Under the pieces are notes generated by a model. That model was not told the DNA's origin. It worked only from the letters and a program-made list of their open reading frames with translations, and did no database searches. A program made the position numbers and the translations under genes. A stretch of 53,718 nucleotides of DNA from Helicobacter sp. (GTDB taxonomy: Bacteria; Campylobacterota; Campylobacteria; Campylobacterales; Helicobacteraceae), in assembly GCA_029264775.1 (NCBI GenBank), contig JARHYT010000043.1, forward strand, positions 1-53,718, given 5' to 3'. Positions 1-7,528 of this stretch are shown one piece after another. Within the stretch, counting starts at the first letter, position 1. Each line of letters begins with the position of its first letter.

Positions 1-842
1 CATTATGTGCCATGCCATTTTTTATTGCATTGATGATTGCTGGTATTATAGGTAATGTAGCACAATTTGGTTTTTTGTTAAGTTTTAAGATAATTCAGCC
101 AAAGATTGATAAAATTAATCCTATAAAAGGTGCAAAAAATCTATTTTCATTAAAAAAACTCCTTGATGGTTTTATTATAACATTAAAAGTTAGTATTGCA
201 TTTGCAGTTGGATTTTTTATTTTTATAGGCTTTTTAGATGAAGTTTCTGGTGTTTCTTTAAGCCCTCTCAAACAACAATTATTTTGGTTTTATCAAAAGG
301 CTCTTATATTAATAGGTGCATTATTGTTTTTATTTTTAGTTATGGGGATTCTTGATTTTTTAATAAAAAGGTATCAATATATAAAAAGTTTGCGTATGAG
401 TAAGCAAGAGCTTAAGGATGAGTTTAAACAACAAGAAGGAAATCAAGAGGTAAAAGCTAAAATTCGTCAAATTATGATGAAAAATGCTATGAATAAAATG
501 ATGAGCGCAATTCCTAGTGCCAATGTTGTTGTAACCAACCCAACACATTATGCAGTAGCTCTTAGATTTAATAGTGAAACAGAATCTGCACCTGTTGTTG
601 TAGCAAAAGGGATAGATCACCTCGCAGTGAGAATAAAAGGTGTGGCAAGAGAATATGAAATTTTGATAATTGAGAATCCACCACTAGCAAGAGAACTTTA
701 TAGGCTTGTAGATGTGGATAGAATGATACCCGGAGAAATGTTTGAAGTTGTGGTTGAGTTATTCCAACAAGTAGCAAAATTAGAGGCTGAAAGAGGAAGA
801 GTTCCAGAATTTATGAAAAAAATTCAAAATAGGAATAACTAA
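1..842 (+). CDS. flhB: Flagellar export gate protein FlhB, 3' part (5' end outside window)
   Basis: FlhB is the inner-membrane switch protein of the flagellar type III export gate; it changes export from rod/hook to filament substrates after cutting itself. The frame is open to the window edge, so the gene starts upstream; about 280 residues are visible against a usual ~355, so the first transmembrane segments are missing. Visible are two hydrophobic helices, the KINPIKGAKNLFS cytoplasmic loop, and the C-terminal domain with the autocleavage motif NPTHYAVALRF, where the cut falls between Asn and Pro. The stop is followed by about 360 bp without a gene, so it ends its transcription unit. The identification is firm. 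Confidence 0.96.
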   Translation, partial: LCAMPFFIALMIAGIIGNVAQFGFLLSFKIIQPKIDKINPIKGAKNLFSLKKLLDGFIITLKVSIAFAVGFFIFIGFLDEVSGVSLSPLKQQLFWFYQKALILIGALLFLFLVMGILDFLIKRYQYIKSLRMSKQELKDEFKQQEGNQEVKAKIRQIMMKNAMNKMMSAIPSANVVVTNPTHYAVALRFNSETESAPVVVAKGIDHLAVRIKGVAREYEILIIENPPLARELYRLVDVDRMIPGEMFEVVVELFQQVAKLEAERGRVPEFMKKIQNRNN

Positions 843-1202
843 CAAAAGGATAATTAATTGGGGTAATAATCCATTGGTTAATTGTTATAATTTATAGCTA
901 TAAAATTACATATGGGATAAAAAATACTAAAAGCAATATCCTAGTAATAGATAAATTTCATAAATTTTAGTTTATAAAATCTTATAAAACACAAAGAATA
1001 TTGGATATCGCAATTTTTATTTGCATTATTTAAAAGCATGAAAGTTCAAGTTTTATATAACAAATACATATAAATATCTGCCGACATTAAAGCAATGTGG
1101 TATGTAATGCTATTATATATATGTGAATTATTTATTTTAAAGTTTTGTTTTGTTATAATCCATATTTTGTTGTTACTTTAATTTATTTCAAGAGGGATAT
1201 TC
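843..1202. other. Intergenic region, flhB to permease
   Basis: AT-rich stretch with no supported gene. It holds a 12-bp palindrome TTATAGCTATAA at 892-903, a motif that recurs inside the large hairpin near 4755, and near its right end the promoter of the next gene. No tRNA-like or repeat structure was seen. Confidence 0.5.
1154..1159 (+). promoter_or_regulatory. Extended -10 promoter of the LolC/E-type permease
   Basis: TGTTATAAT (1151-1159) is an exact extended -10 element of the sigma-70 type usual in Helicobacter, where -35 boxes are weak. It predicts a start near 1166 and a leader of about 37 nt with an AGAGGG ribosome binding site at 1191-1196. Confidence 0.6.
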
Positions 1203-2432
1203 ATGAGGGTAAAATTAATTATGTTTATACTAAAACATTATCTGAAATTTGATAAAACTCAACCTTTTATATCTGTAACAGCTATCTTAGCATTTTTGGG
1301 TGTTGGTGTTGGTGTTATGGTGCTTTTAGTTACAATGAGTATAATGAATGGTATGATGAAAGAGTTTGAAAACAAACTTTTTATTATGAATTATCCCTTA
1401 ACTATTTTTTCAGTATCTAGTAATGGCTTAACGCCAGAATTATTGCACTTTTTGGAGAAAAAATTTAGTCATTTAAAATTTAGCCCATATATGCAAACGC
1501 AAGCAATAATAAGAATGAATGCTGAAATTTATCCTGTTGTTGTTTATGGGGTAGATTTAAAAAAAGAAAAAGAAATAAATAAAGTATTGCAAGAAAGCAG
1601 GACACAGACATTTAATGATACATTTAGCATTGTCGCAGGAGAAACTTTTTATTATTCTCTTGGATTAGAAAAACATGAAAAGTTAATGTTAATATTTACA
1701 GACTTAGCACCAACAGGCTTAGCATTAACGCCCAAAATGAAGAAATTTAGTGTAGAGGGGACATTTAATAGTGGCTTAAAAAATTATGATAACTCGATTA
1801 TATATACTTCTTTTGATGCAATTAAAGCAATTAGAGGAGCTAGAAAGACATTATATGAGGGATTTCATGTATTTTCTAACAATCCTATGAAAGATAAAGA
1901 ATTACTTATTAATGCACTTTTAGAATATGAACAAAAAACAGGTAAGTCAGTTTATGCTGATGTGCAAGGTTGGTGGGAACAAAATGGAAACTTTTTTTCT
2001 GCAATGGAGCTTGAAAAAAGGGCATTATTTCTTGTGTTAATGCTTATTATTCTAATGGCTAGTTTAAATATTATTAGCTCTCTTTTAATGGTGGTTATGA
2101 ATAGGAGAAAAGAAATCGCATTGTTAATTAGTCTTGGTGCGAGTAAAAAAGATGTAAAAAAAATATTTTTTCGTTTAGGTGCAGTAATCGGAGTTAGTGG
2201 TATTTTATTTGGTGTTATTGGAGCATTTTTTATTATGTGGATTCTAAAAACATTCAACATTATATCAATTCCTATAGATGTGTATGGCGTATCAAAGCTA
2301 CCTATTGAATTGTTATGGACAGATTTGCTATGGACTATTGTAGGTGCATGTTTTATTGTTTGTTTATCATCATATTACCCAGCAAAAAAGGCTAGTCAAA
2401 TAGATGTGTTGCAGGTATTAAGAAATGAGTAG
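1203..2432 (+). CDS. LolC/LolE-type (FtsX-fold) ABC permease
   Basis: Inner-membrane permease of the lipoprotein-release type: LolC/E subunits with the LolD ATPase extract lipoproteins from the inner membrane for delivery to LolA. The 409-aa protein has the family layout: a cytoplasmic N-terminal lead, a first membrane helix around residues 21-45 (ILAFLGVGVGVMVLLVTMS), a large periplasmic domain, and the C-terminal FtsX domain with three helices and the RRKEIALLISLGAS cytoplasmic loop that contacts the ATPase. AGAGGG 7 nt upstream supports this ATG; a second ATG six codons later is possible. No lolD ATPase gene is adjacent, so the partner must lie elsewhere. LolC and LolE cannot be told apart here. 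Confidence 0.88.
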   Translation: MRVKLIMFILKHYLKFDKTQPFISVTAILAFLGVGVGVMVLLVTMSIMNGMMKEFENKLFIMNYPLTIFSVSSNGLTPELLHFLEKKFSHLKFSPYMQTQAIIRMNAEIYPVVVYGVDLKKEKEINKVLQESRTQTFNDTFSIVAGETFYYSLGLEKHEKLMLIFTDLAPTGLALTPKMKKFSVEGTFNSGLKNYDNSIIYTSFDAIKAIRGARKTLYEGFHVFSNNPMKDKELLINALLEYEQKTGKSVYADVQGWWEQNGNFFSAMELEKRALFLVLMLIILMASLNIISSLLMVVMNRRKEIALLISLGASKKDVKKIFFRLGAVIGVSGILFGVIGAFFIMWILKTFNIISIPIDVYGVSKLPIELLWTDLLWTIVGACFIVCLSSYYPAKKASQIDVLQVLRNE

Positions 2433-2501
2433 GTACTAAAAGATGTTGAAAGCAGTTCTATGGAGGAAAAAATAATAACTAACTAGATTTCCAATTTTGA
2501 A

Positions 2502-2538
2502 AATCAACCAACTAGTCATTAGTTAGTTGATTTTTTTA
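2502..2538. terminator. Bidirectional intrinsic terminator
   Basis: A 13-bp stem with one mismatch (2502-2514 with 2520-2532), a 5-nt loop and T7 on the plus side; the minus strand has T4 after the stem. It lies between the convergent permease and the minus-strand hypothetical gene. AACTAACTA at 2477-2485 is an exact complement of 2520-2528 and could compete with the stem. Confidence 0.75.
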
Positions 2539-2844
2539 TTAGCTATTTTTCTCTAAATGTGAATCAAGAATTTTAATATATTCTACAACCTGCTCAGCTA
2601 GCTTACTATCATTTCTTATATACTTATATAAAGGTTTATAATCAAGATACTGACAAGTGCTATTTTTTTGGGGGGTGGGGGGAACTGTTATTATATTATA
2701 TAGAAAAAGTTTTCTAAACCCAAGATATAATATGTGCCTTATTTCTGTCTCGTTATATATTAGTCCAGCCTCAGGACTAAATAGGCTATACATTTCATCA
2801 TGGAGTGCCTTAAAATTTAAATTAATATTAATATCCAGATACAT
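2539..2844 (-). CDS. Hypothetical protein, probably the 3' part of a broken gene
   Basis: A 101-residue frame that I do not recognise. It is mixed alpha/beta in character, with no signal peptide or membrane helix and no known motif. The coding strand contains C6-A-C6-A7, read as V-P-P-T-P-Q-K. Its ATG lies directly after an in-frame TAG and inside the end of another open frame (stop at 2828), with only a weak ribosome binding site (ATAGGCG). The two frames join naturally if one base was lost near 2840, so this is more likely the C-terminal half of a frameshifted gene than an independent gene. Its 3' end abuts the bidirectional terminator. Confidence 0.45.
   Translation of the reverse strand: MYLDININLNFKALHDEMYSLFSPEAGLIYNETEIRHILYLGFRKLFLYNIITVPPTPQKNSTCQYLDYKPLYKYIRNDSKLAEQVVEYIKILDSHLEKNS
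2663..2682 (+). repeat. Homopolymer tract T7-G6-T-G6
   Basis: A double G6 run preceded by T7, inside the minus-strand hypothetical frame. Tracts of this kind are slippage-prone in Helicobacter and Campylobacter and are the usual basis of phase variation. In this copy the tract is in frame. Confidence 0.7.
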
Positions 2845-3079
2845 CGCCTATAGCGAATTGCTGCGAGCGTTCATTAGATGAGTTTTTATATATCTCTGAT
2901 GTAATATGATCTTTGATATAGCTAAATTCTTGTATAATACCACGAATTATGGGCTGTGCCTGATAAAGCTGTATGTTATGTGTTAATAAAGTATATACAT
3001 TGTTTGTGAAAACAACATCAGGGATACGAGGTCGTAGTATTGTAACTCCTTTAAATAAAAATATAAAGATACAAGTATC
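2828..3079 (-). pseudogene. Remnant: upstream half of the broken gene
   Basis: An open stretch of about 84 codons in a different frame from the downstream ORF, with protein-like composition (for example RPRIPDVVFTNNVYTLLTH). A good ribosome binding site AAAGGAG (3052-3046) precedes it, but the codon at the right distance is ATA (3040), and there is no ATG, GTG or TTG in frame. The stop at 2828 overlaps the start of the next frame. The simplest reading is a decayed gene with a lost start codon and a frameshift; the original function is not recognisable. The 205 bp from 3080 to the next gene show no further structure. Confidence 0.4.
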
Positions 3080-3284
3080 TTATGTAAATAATATATTATT
3101 ATGGTAATAAATTATCAATGAATAACTTAAATATTATTGTGAATTGATTTTTTGTATTAAGCTTACAATTCAAGAATATATCTTATATTTACATTAATAT
3201 CTATTAATTTTAAACAAATAAAACTGATATTAATAAAAACTTTATATAGTTTTAGCATACAAAATATATTATAAAGTGTAGTTT

Positions 3285-4337
3285 ATGTTTTATTACTTTT
3301 GCAAAAGATTCTTATTGGTTATACCTACCCTAATCGGTATAATAGCAATAAATTTTTTTATCATACAATTAGCACCGGGCGGACCTATAGAGCAAATGAC
3401 TTCAAAGCTAACAAACTCCACACATGGGGAAAGCAATATAGGTGGCATAAATTTACAATCATATCAAGGAGCAAAAGGGCTTGATGATGAATTTATAGAA
3501 AAGCTTAAAAAAATGTATGGTTTTGATAAGCCTATAACAGAGAGATTTTTCATTATGATAAAGAATTATATCTGTTTTGATTTTGGTACTAGTTTTTATC
3601 GTGAGGTAAAAGTTATAGATATAATAAAAGAGAAATTACCCGTGTCAATTTCTCTTGGAATCTTTAGCACCTTGATTGTATATTTGGTGAGTATCCCATT
3701 AGGTATTGCAAAGGCTTTATATAATGGAAGTAAATTTGATTTATCAACAAGTATTATTGTGGCATTAATGTATTCTATTCCATCATTTTTATTAGCTATT
3801 TTACTTATAGTGTTATTTTCTGGTGGGAGTTTTTGGGATTTATTTCCGTTAAAAGATCTAGTTAGTCAAGATTTTAACACATTGAGTTTGTGGGGTAAAG
3901 TAAAAGATTTTTTATGGCATTTAACACTTCCTTTAATTTGTATATGTATCGGTGGCTTTGCAAGTTTAACATTTCTTGTAAAAAATTCTTTTTTAGATGA
4001 ATTAGGCAAAACCTACACATTAACGGCAAAAAGTAAAGGTGCCAGTAATGCAAGGGTTTTATATAAACATGTATTTAGAAATGCTATGTTACTTATCATT
4101 TCATTGTTCCCTGCTACTTTCATAGGAATGTTTTTTAGCTCTAATTTATTGATAGAAATCATTTTTAACCTTGATGGTTTAGGGTTGCTTGGATATGATA
4201 GTATAGTTACTAGAGATTATCCAATAGTGTTTGGTACGCTTTTTATATTTACACTAGTTGGTCTCATTGTAGGAATTATAAGTGATATACTATATATGGT
4301 AATTGATCCTAGAATCAACTTTGACAAGGCTATGTAA
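3285..4337 (+). CDS. yejB: YejB-type peptide ABC transporter permease (orphan)
   Basis: Inner-membrane permease of the dipeptide/oligopeptide family; YejB is one half of the YejABEF peptide importer, which also takes up microcin C. The 350-aa length matches YejB (~360). The N-terminus carries a membrane helix followed by QLAPGGPIEQM, close to the YejB signature, then KMYGFDKP...FFIMIKNY, and the C-terminal half has the permease loop AKSKGASNARVLYKHVFRNA that docks with the ATPase. There are about six membrane helices. No yejA, yejE or yejF is next to it, and both flanks are gene-poor or decayed, so it could be the survivor of a lost operon or work with distant subunits. The start has only a weak ribosome binding site. 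Confidence 0.85.
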   Translation: MFYYFCKRFLLVIPTLIGIIAINFFIIQLAPGGPIEQMTSKLTNSTHGESNIGGINLQSYQGAKGLDDEFIEKLKKMYGFDKPITERFFIMIKNYICFDFGTSFYREVKVIDIIKEKLPVSISLGIFSTLIVYLVSIPLGIAKALYNGSKFDLSTSIIVALMYSIPSFLLAILLIVLFSGGSFWDLFPLKDLVSQDFNTLSLWGKVKDFLWHLTLPLICICIGGFASLTFLVKNSFLDELGKTYTLTAKSKGASNARVLYKHVFRNAMLLIISLFPATFIGMFFSSNLLIEIIFNLDGLGLLGYDSIVTRDYPIVFGTLFIFTLVGLIVGIISDILYMVIDPRINFDKAM

Positions 4338-4492
4338 TGTTATAAGTAAATTTTATAACTACCCATTTGTATTATACGAAAAATAGCAAGTCCTAAAATT
4401 TATACTTTTGCATATAACTAGTCTTGACTATGCAGTAAATTTAAAACCATAACTTAATGGTTTAAAGGTATATTCTATAAAATACTCATTCA

Positions 4493-4708
4493 CTAGGCTT
4501 TTTTGAATATATAGTATGCAAAACTCAAAGATATAGCAATAATTCCTGTTGCCGTAGCGTTTGCAATAGTCTCTGCATTTTTACCAGTAGATGTACAACT
4601 TAAGCATGGTATATCAACTTTAATGCTATCTTTTTCTGTTAATGCTAAGTCAACATTATTTTTTACATCTCTTATCGGTGCTACTTCTTTTTTATAATGT
4701 TTATTCAT
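4493..4708 (-). CDS. Small membrane peptide with CxxC motif, unknown
   Basis: A 71-residue protein that I do not recognise. The first ~35 residues are charged and hydrophilic; then comes IPCLSCTSTGK with a Cys-x2-Cys pair, an Ala/Thr-rich patch, and a C-terminal hydrophobic helix (GIIAISLSFAYYIF) ending in KKA. A clear ribosome binding site AAAGGA sits 8 nt before the ATG, and a perfect 20-bp hairpin lies just upstream, both arguing that it is a real gene. It faces the orphan peptide permease tail to tail. A weak 7-bp hairpin (4444-4463) past its stop may end transcription. A peptide-toxin or RiPP-precursor role is possible by shape only; no modification genes are adjacent. Confidence 0.55.
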   Translation of the reverse strand: MNKHYKKEVAPIRDVKNNVDLALTEKDSIKVDIPCLSCTSTGKNAETIANATATGIIAISLSFAYYIFKKA

Positions 4709-4726
4709 ATCTGCATCCTTTTAATT

Positions 4727-4774
4727 TTATATTATCTTATAGCTATTAAAATTTATAGCTATAAGATAATATAA
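4727..4774. repeat. Perfect 20-bp inverted repeat (hairpin) upstream of the small peptide gene
   Basis: The arms 4727-4746 and 4755-4774 are exact complements with an 8-nt loop. On the minus strand the hairpin would lie in the leader of the 71-aa gene, 18 nt before its ATG and just upstream of the ribosome binding site; there is no T-run, so it is not a normal terminator. It could be an operator palindrome or an mRNA-stabilising leader. Confidence 0.75.
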
Positions 4775-5283
4775 TAAAAAAAACAATATATCAAGCTTTA
4801 ATCGTAAAATCACATAAAATATTTATACTTTAAATACGCTACTATATTTGTTAGTTTTATTTATATAAGCTTAAGCATTTTATCAAAATTATGCTATAAA
4901 ATTTTTTGATAATTTCATTAGATACATTGACCTAGAAAGCCTATCTATGAATTAGGAATTAGCGATATTGTTACAAAACCTTAAGCATAATACATATAGA
5001 AAATAAAGCTATAATCATATAAAGATAAAAACCGCCATTTTAAACTGCTTAAGTTTTTGCATATAGATATTTGTCTAATTTTGTTAAAGTTTATAGATAC
5101 AAATAATAGTTAAAAATATAAAAAACCTTTAAAATATTATTAATTTATTTAGAAATAAATTAATAATATAAAATGGACAGCAAAAATAGTAGGTATTTTA
5201 GATTATTTCAAAGCTTTATTAATATATTATAACTTTATAAATGATAAAACTATATAAATTATTATATTTTTAATTATTTATGT
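4775..5283. other. Gene-poor AT-rich region with a second hairpin
   Basis: About 510 bp with no supported gene on either strand. It contains a 17-bp inverted repeat (5134-5150 with 5153-5169, 2-nt centre) made only of A and T apart from the centre. No coding remnant of other yej genes was recognised. Confidence 0.45.
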
Positions 5284-5289
5284 TATAAT
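5284..5289 (+). promoter_or_regulatory. Extended -10 element very close to the 110-aa gene
   Basis: TGTTATAAT (5281-5289) is a consensus extended -10. The predicted transcription start (~5296) is only about 3 nt before the ATG at 5299, so the message would be leaderless. Confidence 0.55.
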
Positions 5290-5298
5290 GGATAAATT

Positions 5299-5631
5299 AT
5301 GGCAGAATTATTTGATAATTTTTGGAGAATAACAACAAAGGTTGATTTAATCATAAAAACTAGTTTAACTCAAGAACAAACAGCAGGGTTTAAAAAAGCG
5401 ATTCAAGACTTTGTTCAACAGGTTGATCAATGCTCTAAAAATGGAACAATAGAGGGTTCAAGATCGTCAGAATTGCAAAAATACTTTGACGAGAGCCTAG
5501 TAATTATTGAATATATCTCAAAAGTAGATTTTGGGAGTGGAAAGTTAGCTCAATGGTGTTCAGTTGGTTTTTATAGAAAAGATTTGCTAAATTCCTCAAT
5601 ACAAATTTTAAAAACTAAACAATCAATTTAG
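5299..5631 (+). CDS. Hypothetical protein, 110 aa, probably leaderless mRNA
   Basis: I do not recognise this protein. It is a soluble, mostly helical sequence with no signal peptide, membrane helix or known motif; charged residues are evenly spread and two Cys are present. No ribosome binding site precedes the ATG; instead a consensus TATAAT sits 10 nt upstream, which would give a nearly leaderless transcript. There is no other ATG in the frame. It stands alone between gene-poor DNA and the tail of the hemW unit, with its 3' end overlapping the end of the facing 72-aa frame by 9 bp. Confidence 0.6.
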   Translation: MAELFDNFWRITTKVDLIIKTSLTQEQTAGFKKAIQDFVQQVDQCSKNGTIEGSRSSELQKYFDESLVIIEYISKVDFGSGKLAQWCSVGFYRKDLLNSSIQILKTKQSI

Positions 5632-5841
5632 AACTTTGACTCCAATAAAGATACAACAATAAATTAAGCTAGATTTTGTATTAAATATTTTATACTCAAA
5701 ATGAGGTTTATCTAACATGGTTTGGCTAGTTAATAATTTTGCTATTTTAAAACTATGTTTAATTGCGTAATCAAGATAGATACAAGGATAAGCTATCAGC
5801 AATAAAAAAGTTATTAGAATAGATTCTTTGATTACTTTCAT
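5623..5841 (-). CDS. Small membrane protein overlapping the end of hemW
   Basis: A 72-residue frame with a convincing N-terminal signal anchor (MKVIKESILITFLLLIAYP) followed by a short charged tail and a second mildly hydrophobic end. The ATG at 5841 has a usable GAAGGG 8 nt upstream; an ATG at 5856 has none. It overlaps the last 71 bp of hemW in another frame, which fits translational coupling. The function is unknown. That it is a real gene is inferred from the hydrophobic pattern and ribosome binding site only. Confidence 0.45.
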   Translation of the reverse strand: MKVIKESILITFLLLIAYPCIYLDYAIKHSFKIAKLLTSQTMLDKPHFEYKIFNTKSSLIYCCIFIGVKVLN

Positions 5842-6811
5842 GGCAAAGCCCTTCATCAAGAACTATTTTAAGTTTATTTTTGTTTAATATAGTCTTATCT
5901 ACGCCTATCTCACTCCTTAATCCTAAGAATATATTTTCAAACTCCAAATCTTTTTTACTTAAGTATTCTTTTTCTTTTTTGAGCGGATTTCTTATGTAAT
6001 TTTGTAGGTTTGGTGATGTATAATATCGTATATCCCTTATTCTACCTACTGCACTGACTCCTATTCCAAGATATTCATTTCCTCTCCAATATCCTAGATT
6101 ATGCCTACATTTATTTCTATATGCAAAATTTGATACTTCATATTGATTGAATCCATGATTTTCTAAGCATATCTTTATAAATTCACCAAATCCATCATTA
6201 GATTGTAATTCATATCGCTTTTTTTTGCCAAATCTAGAGCTAGGATCTATACTCAAACTATATGCTGATATATGATTTACTTTTAAATTAATGGCATTTA
6301 AAATCTCTTGTTCTAGTCTAATTTTAGAATCTAATTTGCAATCATAAATCAAGTCAAGACTAATATTAGAAAGATGTTTATGTGCTATTTCAAAGGCATG
6401 CAAAATATCTCTTATTGAATGATTTCTCTCTAGCATATTTAATTTATCTGCATAAAAACTTTGAACTCCTAAACTCAATCTATTAAGCCCTAAATTTTTT
6501 AAATGTAAAAGCCATGACTCTTTCAATAAATTAGGATTAGATTCCAAAGTTATTTCGCAATCTGCAATACACAATGGTTTTAAAACCTCAAAAATCTTAT
6601 CATAATACTTAGAATCTACAAAATTTGGTGTGCCTCCACCAACAAATATGCTTGATAATTTCTTTATATTAAAATATTCTATTTGGTGTTTTAAGTCCTT
6701 CAATAAAGCATCAAAGTATGGTGCTATAAGGTCATCTTGGTTAATTTTTGAAAAGAATGCACAATACCCACACTTAGAATCACAAAATGGTATATGTATA
6801 TATAAATGCAA
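5771..6811 (-). CDS. hemW: HemW-like radical SAM protein (coproporphyrinogen oxidase-like heme chaperone)
   Basis: Radical SAM protein of the HemW/HemN family; HemW binds heme and a 4Fe-4S cluster and is thought to deliver heme to membrane enzymes. The N-terminus LYIHIPFCDSKCGYCAF holds the CxxxCxxC cluster ligands followed by A-F rather than the extra Cys of the true oxygen-independent oxidase HemN, and the length (346 aa) also fits HemW. The SAM motif GGGTPNFVD and the SLGVQSFYADKLNMLERNH segment are present. The only suitable start is TTG at 6811, preceded by AGGTG. The gene is 33 nt downstream of the 169-aa gene and probably shares its transcript. Confidence 0.87.
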   Translation of the reverse strand: MHLYIHIPFCDSKCGYCAFFSKINQDDLIAPYFDALLKDLKHQIEYFNIKKLSSIFVGGGTPNFVDSKYYDKIFEVLKPLCIADCEITLESNPNLLKESWLLHLKNLGLNRLSLGVQSFYADKLNMLERNHSIRDILHAFEIAHKHLSNISLDLIYDCKLDSKIRLEQEILNAINLKVNHISAYSLSIDPSSRFGKKKRYELQSNDGFGEFIKICLENHGFNQYEVSNFAYRNKCRHNLGYWRGNEYLGIGVSAVGRIRDIRYYTSPNLQNYIRNPLKKEKEYLSKKDLEFENIFLGLRSEIGVDKTILNKNKLKIVLDEGLCHESNQRIYSNNFFIADSLSLYLS

Positions 6812-6844
6812 GAAAACACCTATTTAGTAAAGATTCTATTAACA

Positions 6845-7354
6845 TTAAAATTTGTTATTTGGATTTGATAATATTGCTTTTCTTGAGCTCTCAAGCAGTT
6901 CATCTTCCTCTGCGTTTTCTTGATTCTCGATTTTTTGTTGTTTTTTATCATTTTTACTATATGTGTTTTCGTTGTTGAAAATACCCAAATCTAATACATT
7001 CATAGTATTCATAAAGATACAAATATCTCTCATTATGCTATTATTTGTTGGAACTGATATTTGTATAATACACGAAAAAGGGATCATAACTAGACTAGCA
7101 AAGTTTTCTTTGCCAAAGCCCGCTTCAAATGACATTTCATATTCCCATATTTCAATACTTTCAAAAGTAAAACCTGCAAGAATAAAATCTATGATAGGGT
7201 GAAAATTCTTTGAAATTTCTTCTGGCAATAATGGATCAAATTTAACTTTGGATAAATTACATTGTACTGAAAAATGTATGTTTTGATTGATTAGATATTG
7301 TATGATTTCCCTTGCGTGCTTAGCAAGGATTGGATTTAAATTAAAATGTTCCAT
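6845..7354 (-). CDS. Hypothetical protein, possibly SspB-like
   Basis: A 169-residue soluble protein. Residues ~60-115 (YEMSFEAGFGKENF, then LVMIPFSCIIQISV) recall the beta-barrel of the SspB family, adaptor proteins that hand tagged substrates to ClpXP; the order of a Phe-x-Gly-Phe-Gly turn followed by an I-P-x-x-x-I strand is the basis. The C-terminal ~45 residues are acidic and disordered, as in SspB, but the short ClpX-binding tail is not obvious. A good ribosome binding site AAAGGA precedes the ATG. It lies directly before hemW on the same strand. The SspB assignment is tentative. Confidence 0.6.
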   Translation of the reverse strand: MEHFNLNPILAKHAREIIQYLINQNIHFSVQCNLSKVKFDPLLPEEISKNFHPIIDFILAGFTFESIEIWEYEMSFEAGFGKENFASLVMIPFSCIIQISVPTNNSIMRDICIFMNTMNVLDLGIFNNENTYSKNDKKQQKIENQENAEEDELLESSRKAILSNPNNKF

Positions 7355-7483
7355 AATCTATCCTTTAAACTGAAATCGTGTATGTGTAGATTATACAAAA
7401 AAATACGCATTTAGAAGTCAATAGGATATTATATGTTAAAAAAAACTAGTGTTTTATCTGTAAAATATACTATAGAAAGTATA

Positions 7484-7489
7484 TATAAT
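7484..7489 (+). promoter_or_regulatory. Probable -10 element of pth
   Basis: TATAAT predicts transcription from about 7496 and a ~33-nt leader to the ATG at 7529, whose TGAGGA site is at 7518-7523. This favours the 7529 start over the upstream ATG at 7433. Confidence 0.5.
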
Positions 7490-7528
7490 TGGATTGTATA
7501 TACTAAAACAAAGTATATGAGGATTTTT

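Noticed and set aside
360-777. Two minus-strand frames antisense to flhB
   Set aside because: They lie wholly inside the well-conserved flhB frame and have no ribosome binding site.
7433-7528. N-terminal extension of pth from the ATG at 7433
   Set aside because: The added 32 residues do not belong to the family; the ATG at 7529 has a TGAGGA site and a promoter lies inside the extension.
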